From Paenibacillus nasutitermitis (GTDB taxonomy: Bacteria; Bacillota; Bacilli; Paenibacillales; Paenibacillaceae): a stretch of 64,000 bases of DNA. The DNA is taken from contig NZ_BMHP01000002.1 of the NCBI RefSeq assembly GCF_014641075.1, positions 248,001-312,000 of the forward strand. The letters run 5' to 3'. Shown one piece after another: positions 33,613 to 43,222 of this stretch. The notes beneath the pieces were generated by a model, which was not told the origin of the DNA, did no database searches, and saw only the letters and a program-made list of their open reading frames with translations. Both the position numbers and the translations under genes were made by a program. Each line of letters opens with the position of its first letter. The stretch's first letter is position 1.

Positions 33613-34794
33613 TCAGCTGTATTCGATTGTGAGCGATTCCGCCGCTTGCCTCGCAAGTTCCCGCGCTTGTTCGGTATCATCCGCCGTGCTGAGCGCTACG
33701 GCCATACGACGTCCCGGCTTGGTGACGGGTTTACCGAACACCCGGACCTGCGTATGGGGCAAGGCTAGCGCATCCTCAAGGCCATTAATCCGGAAGTTGC
33801 CGGAATCACGGTCGGCCTTCAGCGTGTGGGAAGCCCCAGGCGTCAACAACCGGATCGTTGGCACCGGAAAACCAAGAATGGCCCTGGCATGCAGAGCGAA
33901 TTCGGACAGATCCTGGGTTACCATGGTCACCATTCCCGTATCATGCGGTCTAGGCGATACTTCACTGAATAAAACGCCTTCGGCTGTAAGGAACAGCTCA
34001 ACGCCGTAAATACCGTATCCGCCCAGTTCCCCGGTTACCGCCTGTGCGATCGATTCAGCTTCTGCGATCTGCTTGTCCGTCATTGGATGCGGCTGCCAGG
34101 ATTCAATATAATCCCCATCTTTCTGCACATGTCCAATCGGAGCACAGAAGGCTGTGCCTGAAACGGAACGTACCGTGAGGAGAGTGATCTCCGACTCAAA
34201 ATGGACAAAACCTTCCACAATAATACGCTGCTTCTTCGCCCGCCCGCCATCCATTGCGAATTGCCAGCAGCCTTCGATTTCCGCTTCCGAACGGCAGACA
34301 CTTTGGCCTTTTCCGGATGAGCTCATGATCGGCTTGATCACGCAGGGCATGCCTAGCTCAGCTACAGCCTGTCTCAGCTCCTCCAGCGTATCGGCAAACC
34401 GGTAAGGAGCGGTTGCAAGTCCCAGCGTCTCAGCAGCAAGTCTGCGGATTCCTTCACGGTCCATCGTCAGCAGAGCAGCCCTTGCTGTCGGAATAACGTG
34501 ATAGCCTTCCTGCTCCAGCTCCACGAGGGCACTTGTAGCAATTGCTTCGATTTCCGGTACGATCAGATCGGGCTGTTCCTGCAGAATAAGCGTTCTCAGG
34601 GCTGATGCGTCCAGCATATCGATTACATGGGAGCGGTGGGCTACCTGCATAGCCGGAGCATCGCCGTATCGGTCGACGGCAATCGTCTCGGCGCCGAGCC
34701 TTTGGGCTTCAATAATGACTTCCTTGCCGAGTTCACCGGAGCCAAGTAGCATGATTTTGCGTGAATGCAGGGAAAGCGGCGAGCCATAAGACAT
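33613..34794 (-). CDS. purT: Formate-dependent phosphoribosylglycinamide formyltransferase
   Basis: A 393-aa ATP-grasp enzyme that formylates GAR with formate and ATP in purine synthesis, in place of folate-dependent PurN. The N-terminal nucleotide fold reads [20 protein letters not shown] and [18 protein letters not shown]. The ATP-grasp part contains [16 protein letters not shown] near 155, [18 protein letters not shown] near 200, [20 protein letters not shown] near 270 and [14 protein letters not shown] near 285. The C-terminus has [17 protein letters not shown]. The start ATG at 34794 has GGGAGG eleven bases upstream. It stands alone, with no other pur genes. Its leader folds into a long stem ending at that ribosome site, suggesting post-transcriptional control. 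Confidence 0.94.
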   Translation of the reverse strand: MSYGSPLSLHSRKIMLLGSGELGKEVIIEAQRLGAETIAVDRYGDAPAMQVAHRSHVIDMLDASALRTLILQEQPDLIVPEIEAIATSALVELEQEGYHVIPTARAALLTMDREGIRRLAAETLGLATAPYRFADTLEELRQAVAELGMPCVIKPIMSSSGKGQSVCRSEAEIEGCWQFAMDGGRAKKQRIIVEGFVHFESEITLLTVRSVSGTAFCAPIGHVQKDGDYIESWQPHPMTDKQIAEAESIAQAVTGELGGYGIYGVELFLTAEGVLFSEVSPRPHDTGMVTMVTQDLSEFALHARAILGFPVPTIRLLTPGASHTLKADRDSGNFRINGLEDALALPHTQVRVFGKPVTKPGRRMAVALSTADDTEQARELARQAAESLTIEYS

Positions 34795-34801
34795 ATAGAA
34801 A

Positions 34802-34891
34802 AGAACCTCCCGGAAGAAAACGGAAGCGGGCTGCCTGTTCCCAACAGGGGCAAGGCAAGTGCGCGCGCTTCGTTATCGTTTTCTTCCATTG
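34802..34891 (-). promoter_or_regulatory. Structured leader of purT (candidate cis-regulatory RNA)
   Basis: On the purT-sense strand GGAAGAAAACG (34887-34877) pairs perfectly with CGTTTTCTTCC (34822-34812). Inside it, after an ATAAC bulge, GAAGCG pairs with CGCTTC, and CCTGTT pairs with AACAGG in an inner hairpin. The 3' strand of the outer stem ends directly at GGGAGG, the purT ribosome site. A short ORF starting at ATG 34889 overlaps the whole structure. No known purine riboswitch sequence is recognizable. Confidence 0.5.
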
Positions 34892-34919
34892 TGGAGGTTC
34901 CTCGTCGAAAAATCAAGAA

Positions 34920-36749
34920 TTATGCGGATAAAAATCGGTACTGCGCTTCAATCAGCCCATTATACGTACCGCCGTGCCTGATCAGTTCTTCATGGTTGCC
35001 CTGTTCGACGATAACGCCATGATCGAGAACGACGATACGGTCGGCATTGCGAATCGTAGACAGACGATGGGCCACGATGAAGGAGGTACGGCCTTTAAGA
35101 AGCGTCTTGAGCGCCTCCTGAATCTTGAGCTCCGTTTCCGTGTCGATGCTCGCCGTAGCTTCATCGAGAATGAGCACACGAGGGTCTGCCAGCAACGCCC
35201 GGGCGAATGACAGCAGTTGGCGCTGCCCCATTGAGAGAATATTCCCACGTTCCTGGACCTGTGTATCGTACCCATCAGGCAGATTCATAATAAAATCGTG
35301 AGCATCCACCGCAGTAGCCGCTTTTACCACATCATCGTCCGATGCATTCAAACGGCCGTAACGAATATTATCCCTGATGCTGCCCGAGAAAATAAAGGTG
35401 TCCTGGAGCACGATGCCGACCTGGGATCTGAGGCTTTCGATGCTGACATTGCGGATATCAATGCCATCTATGAGAACGGCCCCTTCGACAGGATCATAGA
35501 ACCGGCAAAGAAGATTCATAATGGTACTTTTTCCGGAGCCGGTATGCCCCACAAGCGCTATCGTCTGGCCCGCCTTCACGTCCAAAGTGATTCCCTTCAG
35601 TGCCGGTCTGCCTTTCTCATATTCGAACACGATCGAATCGAATTTGACATCTCCGCGGATAGATGCCAGTTTGTCTGCCTCATGCTGCTCCACGACAGTC
35701 GGCTTCTCGTCAATAAACTCGAAAATACGCTCCGAGGAAGCCATAGCCACAAGCAGTTGGGCGTACATTTGACCCAATCGGTTAATCGGATCCCAGAAGT
35801 TCCCTACATAGTTGGCAAACCCGACCAGTACACCGACTGTGATCACTTCCGCCTGGATAAGATGGGAGCCATACCAGAACAGAATTAATGTTCCGATTGC
35901 GGAAGTGATTTCAATAATAGGACCGAAAGCCTGATTAAGCGCCGAGGCTTTGTTCCATGCTTTGATATTTGTATTATTCACATGATTGAAGAAAGAAAAA
36001 TTCGCTTTTTCCTGCGTATATGCCTGCGTAACTTTCATTCCCTGAATCGCTTCATTCAGATGGGCATTAATCCGTGACTGCTTCATCCGGACATCCTGCC
36101 AGGCAAAACGGATCCGTCGGCGCAGCGCCCCCGAAACGATAAACATCAACGGCACCGTAATCATGACCGCGGCACCGAGTTTAAAGTTCCACAGGAGCAA
36201 AATGACGATGATTCCGATCAGTTGAACGCAGTCCATCAAGAGATTGACGACGCCGTTCGTGAACAAATCCTGTAGGGCATTCACGTCATTGGTGACTCGG
36301 ACAAGCACTGACCCGGCAGGTCTCTTGTCGAAGAAGCGGAAGGAGAGCTTCTGGATATGACGGAACAAATCCTGCCGAAGGTCAAAGATGACTCGTTGGC
36401 CGATCAGACTCGTATATTTGATCCGGTACGTATTGGCCGCCCACTGAATAACATAGAGGAGCAGCATCAATCCTGCGTACATATAAAGCTTGGTCAGGCT
36501 GGTCTCGCCGTTTTTGGGCGAGATTGCTTCGTCAATGGCCATGATTATAATCGCGGGCACCGCAAGCCTTGTTGCCGTCCCCAGTACCATCGTCACGATA
36601 ACAAGAGGAAGCAGCTGCTTACTGTATGGCTTCATGTATTGAAACAGTCGTCCCAGCTGCGACCAGTTAAACGGTTTCTCGATGATCTCGTCATCCTTGT
36701 AAATAAAACGTTCGCGATTATCCCCGCGAGCCGTGTGCTGCTCACTCAC
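34920..36749 (-). CDS. ABC exporter subunit, canonical ATPase half (heterodimeric type)
   Basis: A 609-aa half-transporter with an N-terminal cytosolic extension of about 40 residues, six membrane helices (about 45-325) and an ATPase domain. Walker A is ALVGHTGSGKSTIMNLL near 395, the signature is NILSMGQRQLLSFARALL near 495 (Met in place of the first Gly of LSGGQ) and Walker B is LILDEATASIDTETE with the catalytic Glu intact, followed by FIVAHRLSTIRNAD. Its start overlaps the preceding exporter gene by 4 bp, so the two are coupled and should form one heterodimeric multidrug- or lipid-type exporter, like YfiB/YfiC or BmrC/BmrD. The substrate is unknown. purT follows 125 bp downstream. Confidence 0.9.
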   Translation of the reverse strand: MSEQHTARGDNRERFIYKDDEIIEKPFNWSQLGRLFQYMKPYSKQLLPLVIVTMVLGTATRLAVPAIIIMAIDEAISPKNGETSLTKLYMYAGLMLLLYVIQWAANTYRIKYTSLIGQRVIFDLRQDLFRHIQKLSFRFFDKRPAGSVLVRVTNDVNALQDLFTNGVVNLLMDCVQLIGIIVILLLWNFKLGAAVMITVPLMFIVSGALRRRIRFAWQDVRMKQSRINAHLNEAIQGMKVTQAYTQEKANFSFFNHVNNTNIKAWNKASALNQAFGPIIEITSAIGTLILFWYGSHLIQAEVITVGVLVGFANYVGNFWDPINRLGQMYAQLLVAMASSERIFEFIDEKPTVVEQHEADKLASIRGDVKFDSIVFEYEKGRPALKGITLDVKAGQTIALVGHTGSGKSTIMNLLCRFYDPVEGAVLIDGIDIRNVSIESLRSQVGIVLQDTFIFSGSIRDNIRYGRLNASDDDVVKAATAVDAHDFIMNLPDGYDTQVQERGNILSMGQRQLLSFARALLADPRVLILDEATASIDTETELKIQEALKTLLKGRTSFIVAHRLSTIRNADRIVVLDHGVIVEQGNHEELIRHGGTYNGLIEAQYRFLSA

Positions 36750-38527
36750 TGGGCGACCCTTCTTTCTGACGCAACCGATTCCGCGGTGCTAACCTGCGGC
36801 CGGTCGGCATATTGGATGTTGTACGTATCCAGGTAAGGCCCTGGAACCTTGATCAGATCCTCATGTTTGCCGCGCTGGACAATATGTCCTTCATCCATGA
36901 CCAGGATCTCGTCGGCGTGACGCAGAGAGGAAATCCGGTGAGCGATGATGAATGTTGTCCGCCCTGCCATAACCTCTTTAAAACCAGCCTGAATCTCATG
37001 CTCCGTCTCCATGTCAACCGCACTGGTAGAATCGTCGAGCACCAGAATCTTCGGATTCTTGATCAGCGCCCGGGCAATGGCAATCCGCTGCTTCTGCCCG
37101 CCGGACAGACCCATTCCGCGTTCGCCGACAATCGTATCGTAACCCTCAGGCATCTCCAGAATAAAATCATGGGCTTTGGACAGCTTCGCCGCCTTCACGA
37201 TTTGCTCCTCGGTTACATTGTCAATCCCATAGGCGATATTGTCGCGGATCGAGCAGGAGAAAAGGAATGTCTCCTGGAAAACAATCGAGATGTTAGAGCG
37301 CAAGCTCTCCAGCGTAAGATCGTTGATATTGAAGCCATCTACCGTGATGGTCCCTTTCTTGATGTTATACGCTCTCATCAACAGCTGAATGATCGTGGAC
37401 TTGCCGGATCCGGTTCCGCCCAGCATGCCGATAACGGTTCCAGGAGGCGCCTCGATGTTCAGGTCCGATACCGCTGGTGCTTTATCGGGATAGTTAAACG
37501 TCACCCCGCTGAAGCGGACATAGCCCTCAACGATGTTGTCCTCCAGGACGACCGGCTCGTCGCTGTTTTTAACATGCACATACTGGTTTAATAATTCGGT
37601 AAGCCGCTCGCCTGATGCTTTGGACTGCGTATAGTTGTTAATCAGAAATCCGATATTCCACATCGGTCCGATAATGTACCATACCATGCTGAAGAAAGCG
37701 ACCAGCGCACCAAGCGTCAAAGATCCGTTAATGACAAGCGTACCGCCCGCAACAAGCAGGATGACCACGCAGCAGCTGGCCAATAGCTCCATGATGGGGA
37801 AGAATTTGGCCCACAGCACCGATGCGCCGATCTGATTTTGCTTATAGATGTCGCTGCGCTTGGAAAATTTATCGATCTCATGCGGCTCACGGGCGAACGA
37901 TTTAACAGTCCTCATCCCTGTGATATTCTCTTGAACCGCGGTCGTGAGATTACTCATCGCCAGACGCATTTCCCGGAAAGCCGGGTGTATTTGTTTCTCA
38001 AACCGAACAGCCGCGAATGCCAGAAACGGCATGGTCAACAAAGTGATTAGCGTGAGCTGCCAGTGAATATAAAACATCATCGTTGCCCCGAAAACAATCA
38101 TTAACATCATATTAAGCATTTGTGCAAATCCAAAAGCGATAAAGTTCCGCACCGCTTCCAAATCCGCTGTCAGACGGGACATGAGATCTCCAGTCTGGGC
38201 CGTATCATAATACTGGTACGATAATTTCTGAAGCTTCTCGTAACATGCATTCCGAAGCCGAAACGCAACACGGTTGCCGAGCTGTCCGGCAAATAATCCG
38301 TGTAAAAACTGCAGGCATGCTTTAATGGTAACCACACCTACAACGGTCAGCGATAGAACAGGCACCAACCTGAAATCACGGGGTTTGATGACATCGTCGA
38401 TCAAAATCCGCAGCATATTGGGGTAAACAAGCCCTAAAGCCGTTGCGCAAATCAAAAATGCAATCGATGCAAACATTTTCTTGCGCTCTACCCAATAATA
38501 CTCTTTGAGTTGCCTAAAGACGTCCAA
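36746..38527 (-). CDS. ABC exporter subunit, degenerate ATPase half (heterodimeric type)
   Basis: This 593-aa half-transporter starts at TTG 38527 with AAGGAGAGG 8-12 bases upstream. Six helices fill residues 15-310, with GDLMSRLTADLEAVRNFI as an intracellular coupling segment near 110. The ATPase has Walker A GMLGGTGSGKSTIIQLL near 375, signature GLSGGQKQRIAIARAL and Walker B KILVLDDSTSAVDMETE, where Asp replaces the catalytic Glu. That substitution marks the non-hydrolysing site of heterodimeric exporters and fits pairing with the next subunit (4-bp overlap). The 430-bp region upstream contains inverted repeats and a short ORF that could be an attenuating leader peptide. Confidence 0.9.
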   Translation of the reverse strand: MDVFRQLKEYYWVERKKMFASIAFLICATALGLVYPNMLRILIDDVIKPRDFRLVPVLSLTVVGVVTIKACLQFLHGLFAGQLGNRVAFRLRNACYEKLQKLSYQYYDTAQTGDLMSRLTADLEAVRNFIAFGFAQMLNMMLMIVFGATMMFYIHWQLTLITLLTMPFLAFAAVRFEKQIHPAFREMRLAMSNLTTAVQENITGMRTVKSFAREPHEIDKFSKRSDIYKQNQIGASVLWAKFFPIMELLASCCVVILLVAGGTLVINGSLTLGALVAFFSMVWYIIGPMWNIGFLINNYTQSKASGERLTELLNQYVHVKNSDEPVVLEDNIVEGYVRFSGVTFNYPDKAPAVSDLNIEAPPGTVIGMLGGTGSGKSTIIQLLMRAYNIKKGTITVDGFNINDLTLESLRSNISIVFQETFLFSCSIRDNIAYGIDNVTEEQIVKAAKLSKAHDFILEMPEGYDTIVGERGMGLSGGQKQRIAIARALIKNPKILVLDDSTSAVDMETEHEIQAGFKEVMAGRTTFIIAHRISSLRHADEILVMDEGHIVQRGKHEDLIKVPGPYLDTYNIQYADRPQVSTAESVASERRVAQ

Positions 38528-38959
38528 TGGGTTTTCCTCTCCTTATTCCTTGCTTTTTTTAATGTCATATCCAATAAAGTCCGCTCGCACAGATAAAGCC
38601 AACCTGAAGCAACCAGATCCTGAATTCGGCCGGACCGGGGTTTTCTACTTACATCCCCTTGGCGCACGGGCAGACACTACCCGCACGGAACCTGTTCTTC
38701 CTCCGGCTTGTTCCGACCTCGCGCTCCTCCATAGTTGACTTCTTGAAACTCGCACTTTTATTGAATATGAATGAATATTAACAGCATCAATCCGACTCGG
38801 CAAACAGACCTGCGTCGCATATAGTTGGCAGAATCCTCTTTCTCTTCCATATTGACGATTTGTTAGGGGGTATTCTTCGATATCGTCGCATTTCATCATC
38901 AACATGCACACATTGCTCCGTTTTTGCATATTTACCTTTGTTTTTGCAGTATTTATTTT
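38528..38959 (-). promoter_or_regulatory. Long leader region of the ABC exporter operon
   Basis: On the minus strand this stretch shows CGGAAC / GTTCCG (38715-38710 with 38691-38686), a CGGG / CCCG hairpin just after it, and GGGG / CCCC flanking the end of a 27-codon ORF. TTGATG with TATTCA 17 bp downstream, around 38790-38765, is a weak promoter candidate. No other supported gene lies here. Confidence 0.4.
38649..38732 (-). CDS. Possible 27-aa leader peptide of the ABC exporter operon
   Basis: ATG 38732 to TAA 38649 encodes a short Arg-rich peptide starting MEEREVGTSRRKNR and ending CPCAKGM. AAGAAG six bases upstream is a weak ribosome site. The ORF covers the two inverted repeats of the leader, so ribosome stalling on it could change their folding, as in drug-sensing attenuators of bmrCD-like operons. 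No homology was recognized; it may be a chance ORF. Confidence 0.3.
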   Translation of the reverse strand: MEEREVGTSRRKNRFRAGSVCPCAKGM

Positions 38960-39011
38960 TTCAAAGCAAAGAACCTTGCCAGTCATCCTTCAGGGATGAT
39001 GCAAGGTTCTT
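38960..39011 (-). terminator. Rho-independent terminator of the nth-dynA operon
   Basis: On the minus strand GAACCTTGC (39009-39001) pairs with GCAAGGTTC (38979-38971), with an inner ATCATCC / GGATGA helix, followed by TTTGCTTTG. It begins about 22 bp past the dynA stop. Confidence 0.8.
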
Positions 39012-39033
39012 CTTTAGCTAATGCGCGTATTTT

Positions 39034-42000
39034 CTATAGGTCCTGCAGCCTTTGCTGCAGCTCTCTGAGCTCATCCAGATTGGAATTGCCGGTGATTGAC
39101 GAAAGCTTGCCGGATGTAAACGATCCGATATCCGCCAACAGGACGGACACGATTGACTGGGCAGCCTCTTGCCAGAAGTCCGCGTAACGGTATTCCCACT
39201 GAGACTCGGCCTGTGAAATCCACTGCTGCAAAGGCTCCGTTAACTCGGCTTCCAGCGCGCTGCGCAGCGCTCCTTTACCCTCCCCTTCAAAAAAGTGGCG
39301 GGGCGACTTGAACCGGCTCCACAGCCACTTTGAGTCGATCGCTTCCGCCTGCCAGGGCGGCTGCTCCTCGGGCGTTGGCATCTCCAGCGGCTTGAAGGCA
39401 GAGGCATGGAAACCATGCAGGACCTGCCCTACATCACCAGCCAGATCGGAAAATTGCTTCGCCGCCAGACGGTTAAGCGTATTGTCCAAACGAAGCGATG
39501 TCGCCTGAAGCTCCTGGGCCAGCTCGATTTGCAGCAGCCTTTGCAGCTCCAGCCATGAGGTCCAGAGCGCTTTGCGCAGATCGCGGCCATCATCTTGCAG
39601 AACCGCCGGATTAAAAGCGAAATTATAATGTTCGCCGAATCGCAGCTGAACCCGTTGAAGCACATAGAACAGCAGTTCCTTGAGCTCCTGGAAGAGCTGC
39701 GGGTTGTTTCGCACCATAGATTGCTCCAACTCACGCATGCGGACTGTGGCGGTGTCGGCAGCCGTACGCAGCTCCTCAGCCGCCTTCGCACGGCTGGCTG
39801 CGTCGCCTGATGCCGCCTCGATCCAGTCGTCCAGTGTACGCCCCGATCGCTCAAGCTCCAGCTCAGCAGAAGCAACGGCAAGCTGTCCGAGATCATCCCG
39901 GGTGAAGGAAAGAAATGCTTCTTCAAAGGCCGCGATGCCCGAAATGACAGTCAAAGCAGAATCATGTCTCTGCTTGCCATCCAATGCCTGCAGGCTGGAC
40001 ACAGGGAATATACGGGGGAATCGGATGCCCTGCTGCTGCAAATTTCGCTCGACATGCGCAAGCACCCCGCCAAGCTCTTCGCTGCCTGACGCCAGGTCCG
40101 CGGCATTGACGATAAAGAACATTTTATCCAGCTCAAACTGGTCCTTCACTCGACCCAGCTGCAGAAGGAACTGACGGTCTGCCTGCGAGAAGGCGTGATT
40201 ATAATAAGTGACAAACAGAATCGCATCGGCATTTTTAATGTAATTGAAGGCTACCCCTGTATGCCTCGCATTTACAGAGTCGGCGCCGGGTGTATCGACA
40301 AGTACAATACCCTGAGCCGTCAGCGTATTATGATGGTAAAGCTCGATCTCGCGAACAAAGCAGGACTTCATTTCCTCCGCTACATAACGGCGGTACATTT
40401 CGCCATCCACATGAAGCTCGCCGCCTAGCAGAGCCTCATGCTCCTGCCACCCCTGCTGCGCAGCCTTCAGGAAGCTGTAATGAGGCCGGCCACCTGCATG
40501 AACGCCATCCGGTGTCAAACGGGCGATACTGTCCAACAGCTGAGCCGGATTCATCCGTTCAGCAGGCTCTCCAAGCAAGGACAGGGAATAACGAAGATCG
40601 TCCAGCATCGCTTCACGCGTTTTCAGCAGGACGCTGGCAGTGCCGTGAACCTTCTCTCCGGTTGGAGGCACGATACAGTTCACAGCAGCAGTTGTCGGAT
40701 TCGGCGATACCGGCAGAACCGCATCGCCAAGCAAAGCATTCGCAAGAGAGGATTTCCCTGCGCTGAACGCCCCGAACAAAGCAATTGTGAAACGGCTCCC
40801 TTGCAAGCGGTCCGCCTTGTCACGCATAGCTTGCACCGCAGAAGCAAAATCCCCGTTCGCTTCCAGGAGATCAGCGGCCTTGTAGAGCCGCTCTGCCGCT
40901 TTGCGTTGCGGCGCTAATGCGCCCCCTCCAATATCGGAAGACGTCGCGGAATGCGGCATGTCTGAGGCTGCTCCTGTCATTTCTAATGCGTCCGAAGTCC
41001 GGGAGGTATGATGGCCTCGCTGTGAATGACCTGCTTCGCCTGTGCCGTCAAACGCATCATCAGGCCCGGTTGACTTGGCATCGGGCTCGGAACCATGAAG
41101 GGATCCGGGCGGATTCCCTGTCCGGGCTTGGTCTGGAGAAGCCCCGTTCCGAATAGCTCCCCCGCCAGTCCCGACGCTTGTAACCGCGCGAGGCGCTGGC
41201 TCAAACAGGCTCTCCTTCATTTCAGGCGGCTTCGCGGTCCGCGGCACTGGAAGTGCCGGACGCACCGGTGCAGGCGGCAGCATGGCAGCCAGACGCGCCT
41301 GGTGCGCTGCCGCGCGCTCTGCGATGGCCGATAGCTCTTCAAGAGCAGCGGCCTGAACGGCGAGCATGCCCAGACGTTCGCGTACAGGAGCAGAGGCTGC
41401 TTCGCCTGCCGCTTCTGCGTGCCGTGCAAGAATATCGATCCAGCCCATCGCCCGCTTGCGGTAGATGCCTTTCACATCTGCTGCAAGCTCACGGCAGTAG
41501 TTTATGGTGTATTCGCTGCCGAACACGGCGCCGGTATTCACATGGTTCAGAAGCCACTCGGCTTCGACAGGCCCGGTTATCGCTGCTATCAACTGCTGCT
41601 CCATTTCTTCTCCGCGCCAGCCGATACCGTCCGCTGCTTTGCGGAGCATATCCAGCAGATGCCATTCGATTCCCGCCTTTACCAGCGACTCGAAATCCGC
41701 TTTAAAGGCCTCCAGACGCTTCTCCTGCTCCGCGGCTGTCTTCCCGCCGGAGAAGAGCAGACCCATCTTGAAGCCCGGCTTGCGACTCTCCAGAAACGAC
41801 TGCGCCAAATCGCGAGTTGGGGCAGGGGTTACATTCGCATTATCAAGCAGTCGCTGCATATCCAGACGCAGACGGGTGCGAAGTCCTTCCGCTTCCTGCT
41901 CGATCCCGTTCAACGTGCCCTTTAATGCCGATAATTCCTCCGCAACATGTTCCGCTCCATCTTCGCCGCCGGCAGCTGAAATTAATCGTTCCCGCTGCGG

Positions 42001-42873
42001 CTCAGCAAGCTCATCCAGAACTTTGCCGTGCGCCCGAATCAAATGACGCGCAGAGGCATCCACGCTGCAAAGAGCAAGCGGCCCGCGCAGCTGCGCCAAA
42101 TTCGCCAGCAGTTCCTCAAGCTTAACCCACTCCGAATGGGGGTGACCAGGCTCGCGCAGCGACAAATAGACGACCCCGCTTGGCTCTAAATGCCAATTGG
42201 CGAACGCCTGGTCCACACTCCGGCGGTAAGCTTCAAAGCTCAGCTCGCTGTCCCGATGTTTATCGATTTGGTTCACGATCAGATATAACGGTTTGCCCCA
42301 ATCCTTAAGCTGCTTGGCGAAGGAAAAGTTAATTTCCGATTGCACGTGATTGTAGTCCATAACGTAAAAAACGACGTCCGCCAGATGCAGCGCCGATTCG
42401 GTCGCCATCCGGTGCGCGTCATCAGTGGAGTCGATACCGGGCGTGTCCAGAAGCACCGTGTGATCGCCAAGCCGCGGAATCGGGTAAGTCAAGGCGATGG
42501 ATTGTACCCCTTCCCCATCCTTGCAATAATCATCAAGCTGATCGAGAGGAACAGCCAGCGTTTCTTCACGGCCTCCCTTAGTGCGTGTAAGCGTTGCTTT
42601 AGGATCGCCGTTTTCAATCGTTACAACATTGGCACTGGTGGGAATTGGACTTGAGGGCAGCAGCTCCGCCCCGCAAAGTCTGTTAACCAGTGTTGACTTG
42701 CCTGCGGAGAAATGTCCGCAGAATGCGACTGCAAGCCGCCCGGCATTTAATTTGCCGCGCAGCTCCAGCAGCCGCTCCGCATTCCGTTTGTCGCCGGCTT
42801 CGTCCATAAGAGGCCCGATTTGCTTAAGCGCGGCTTCAAGCGGATGAACAGCAGTTGCAATAGATGGATTCAT
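39034..42873 (-). CDS. dynA: Dynamin-family GTPase with two GTPase domains
   Basis: This 1279-aa membrane-remodelling protein is two dynamin-like units in one chain, as in Bacillus DynA (YpbR). GTPase 1 has the P-loop CGHFSAGKSTLV at residues 52-63, switch SSPIPTSANVVTIEN, VLLDTPGIDSTDD near 125 and LIVNQIDKH near 190. GTPase 2 has LFGAFSAGKSSLANALLGD near 697, SPNPTTAAVNCI, IVLVDTPGADSVNARHT near 860 and FIVNAADLAS near 930. Long helical stalks follow each, joined by a Pro/Ser/Gly-rich linker at about 555-665. ATG 42873 is preferred over 42888 because GGGAGAG lies just upstream of it. DynA tethers and fuses membranes and helps survive pore-forming stress in Bacillus. It is the third gene after nth and a small ORF. 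Confidence 0.93.
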   Translation of the reverse strand: MNPSIATAVHPLEAALKQIGPLMDEAGDKRNAERLLELRGKLNAGRLAVAFCGHFSAGKSTLVNRLCGAELLPSSPIPTSANVVTIENGDPKATLTRTKGGREETLAVPLDQLDDYCKDGEGVQSIALTYPIPRLGDHTVLLDTPGIDSTDDAHRMATESALHLADVVFYVMDYNHVQSEINFSFAKQLKDWGKPLYLIVNQIDKHRDSELSFEAYRRSVDQAFANWHLEPSGVVYLSLREPGHPHSEWVKLEELLANLAQLRGPLALCSVDASARHLIRAHGKVLDELAEPQRERLISAAGGEDGAEHVAEELSALKGTLNGIEQEAEGLRTRLRLDMQRLLDNANVTPAPTRDLAQSFLESRKPGFKMGLLFSGGKTAAEQEKRLEAFKADFESLVKAGIEWHLLDMLRKAADGIGWRGEEMEQQLIAAITGPVEAEWLLNHVNTGAVFGSEYTINYCRELAADVKGIYRKRAMGWIDILARHAEAAGEAASAPVRERLGMLAVQAAALEELSAIAERAAAHQARLAAMLPPAPVRPALPVPRTAKPPEMKESLFEPAPRAVTSVGTGGGAIRNGASPDQARTGNPPGSLHGSEPDAKSTGPDDAFDGTGEAGHSQRGHHTSRTSDALEMTGAASDMPHSATSSDIGGGALAPQRKAAERLYKAADLLEANGDFASAVQAMRDKADRLQGSRFTIALFGAFSAGKSSLANALLGDAVLPVSPNPTTAAVNCIVPPTGEKVHGTASVLLKTREAMLDDLRYSLSLLGEPAERMNPAQLLDSIARLTPDGVHAGGRPHYSFLKAAQQGWQEHEALLGGELHVDGEMYRRYVAEEMKSCFVREIELYHHNTLTAQGIVLVDTPGADSVNARHTGVAFNYIKNADAILFVTYYNHAFSQADRQFLLQLGRVKDQFELDKMFFIVNAADLASGSEELGGVLAHVERNLQQQGIRFPRIFPVSSLQALDGKQRHDSALTVISGIAAFEEAFLSFTRDDLGQLAVASAELELERSGRTLDDWIEAASGDAASRAKAAEELRTAADTATVRMRELEQSMVRNNPQLFQELKELLFYVLQRVQLRFGEHYNFAFNPAVLQDDGRDLRKALWTSWLELQRLLQIELAQELQATSLRLDNTLNRLAAKQFSDLAGDVGQVLHGFHASAFKPLEMPTPEEQPPWQAEAIDSKWLWSRFKSPRHFFEGEGKGALRSALEAELTEPLQQWISQAESQWEYRYADFWQEAAQSIVSVLLADIGSFTSGKLSSITGNSNLDELRELQQRLQDL

Positions 42874-42929
42874 TTCTCTCTCTCCCATTTTCCATAACCA
42901 TACCTGTATCGCTATGTCGGTGGTTTACT

Positions 42930-43196
42930 TTATGCGGATTGCTCGGATGGCAGGCAGATCTCGAACACTTCGCCATGCTGAAGTATCGTCACGCTGCGCT
43001 CTCTTTCTTTCATCACAACAACCTCAGGTTTAACCCGCATACGTTCAATATATTGATCCGGTACGTCTCCTGCTCCACTAACCGTAACGCCTTCAATAAT
43101 AACTTCTTCATTTTCTTCCGGAGGGGCTTCCATAATTTGCTCATAAATATCGGAAAACAAAGCAAAATCTTTCGTGTACACGGAAATGCATTTCAT
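42930..43196 (-). CDS. Small acidic protein between nth and dynA, function unknown
   Basis: An 88-aa soluble protein starting at ATG 43196, with GAGGA ten bases upstream. It reads MKCISVYTKDFALFSDIYEQ, an acidic PPEENEEVIIEGVTVSGAG segment, YIERMRVKPEVVVMKERER and a C-terminal VTILQHGEVFEICLPS. It has an alpha/beta pattern without membrane segments or catalytic motifs. Position between nth (26-bp gap) and dynA (56-bp gap) suggests one operon. In Bacillus a small gene also accompanies dynA, but I cannot claim orthology. Confidence 0.7.
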   Translation of the reverse strand: MKCISVYTKDFALFSDIYEQIMEAPPEENEEVIIEGVTVSGAGDVPDQYIERMRVKPEVVVMKERERSVTILQHGEVFEICLPSEQSA

Positions 43197-43222
43197 GTTT
43201 GGATCATCCTCTTCTCTCAAAA

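Noticed and set aside
34641..34916. Protein-coding gene overlapping the start of purT
   Set aside because: It overlaps purT in another frame and shows no domain; only its first part is kept as a possible leader ORF in the purT finding.
41253..42125. Several plus-strand ORFs antisense to dynA
   Set aside because: Arg/Pro/Ala-rich shadow frames of a GC-rich coding region without ribosome sites.
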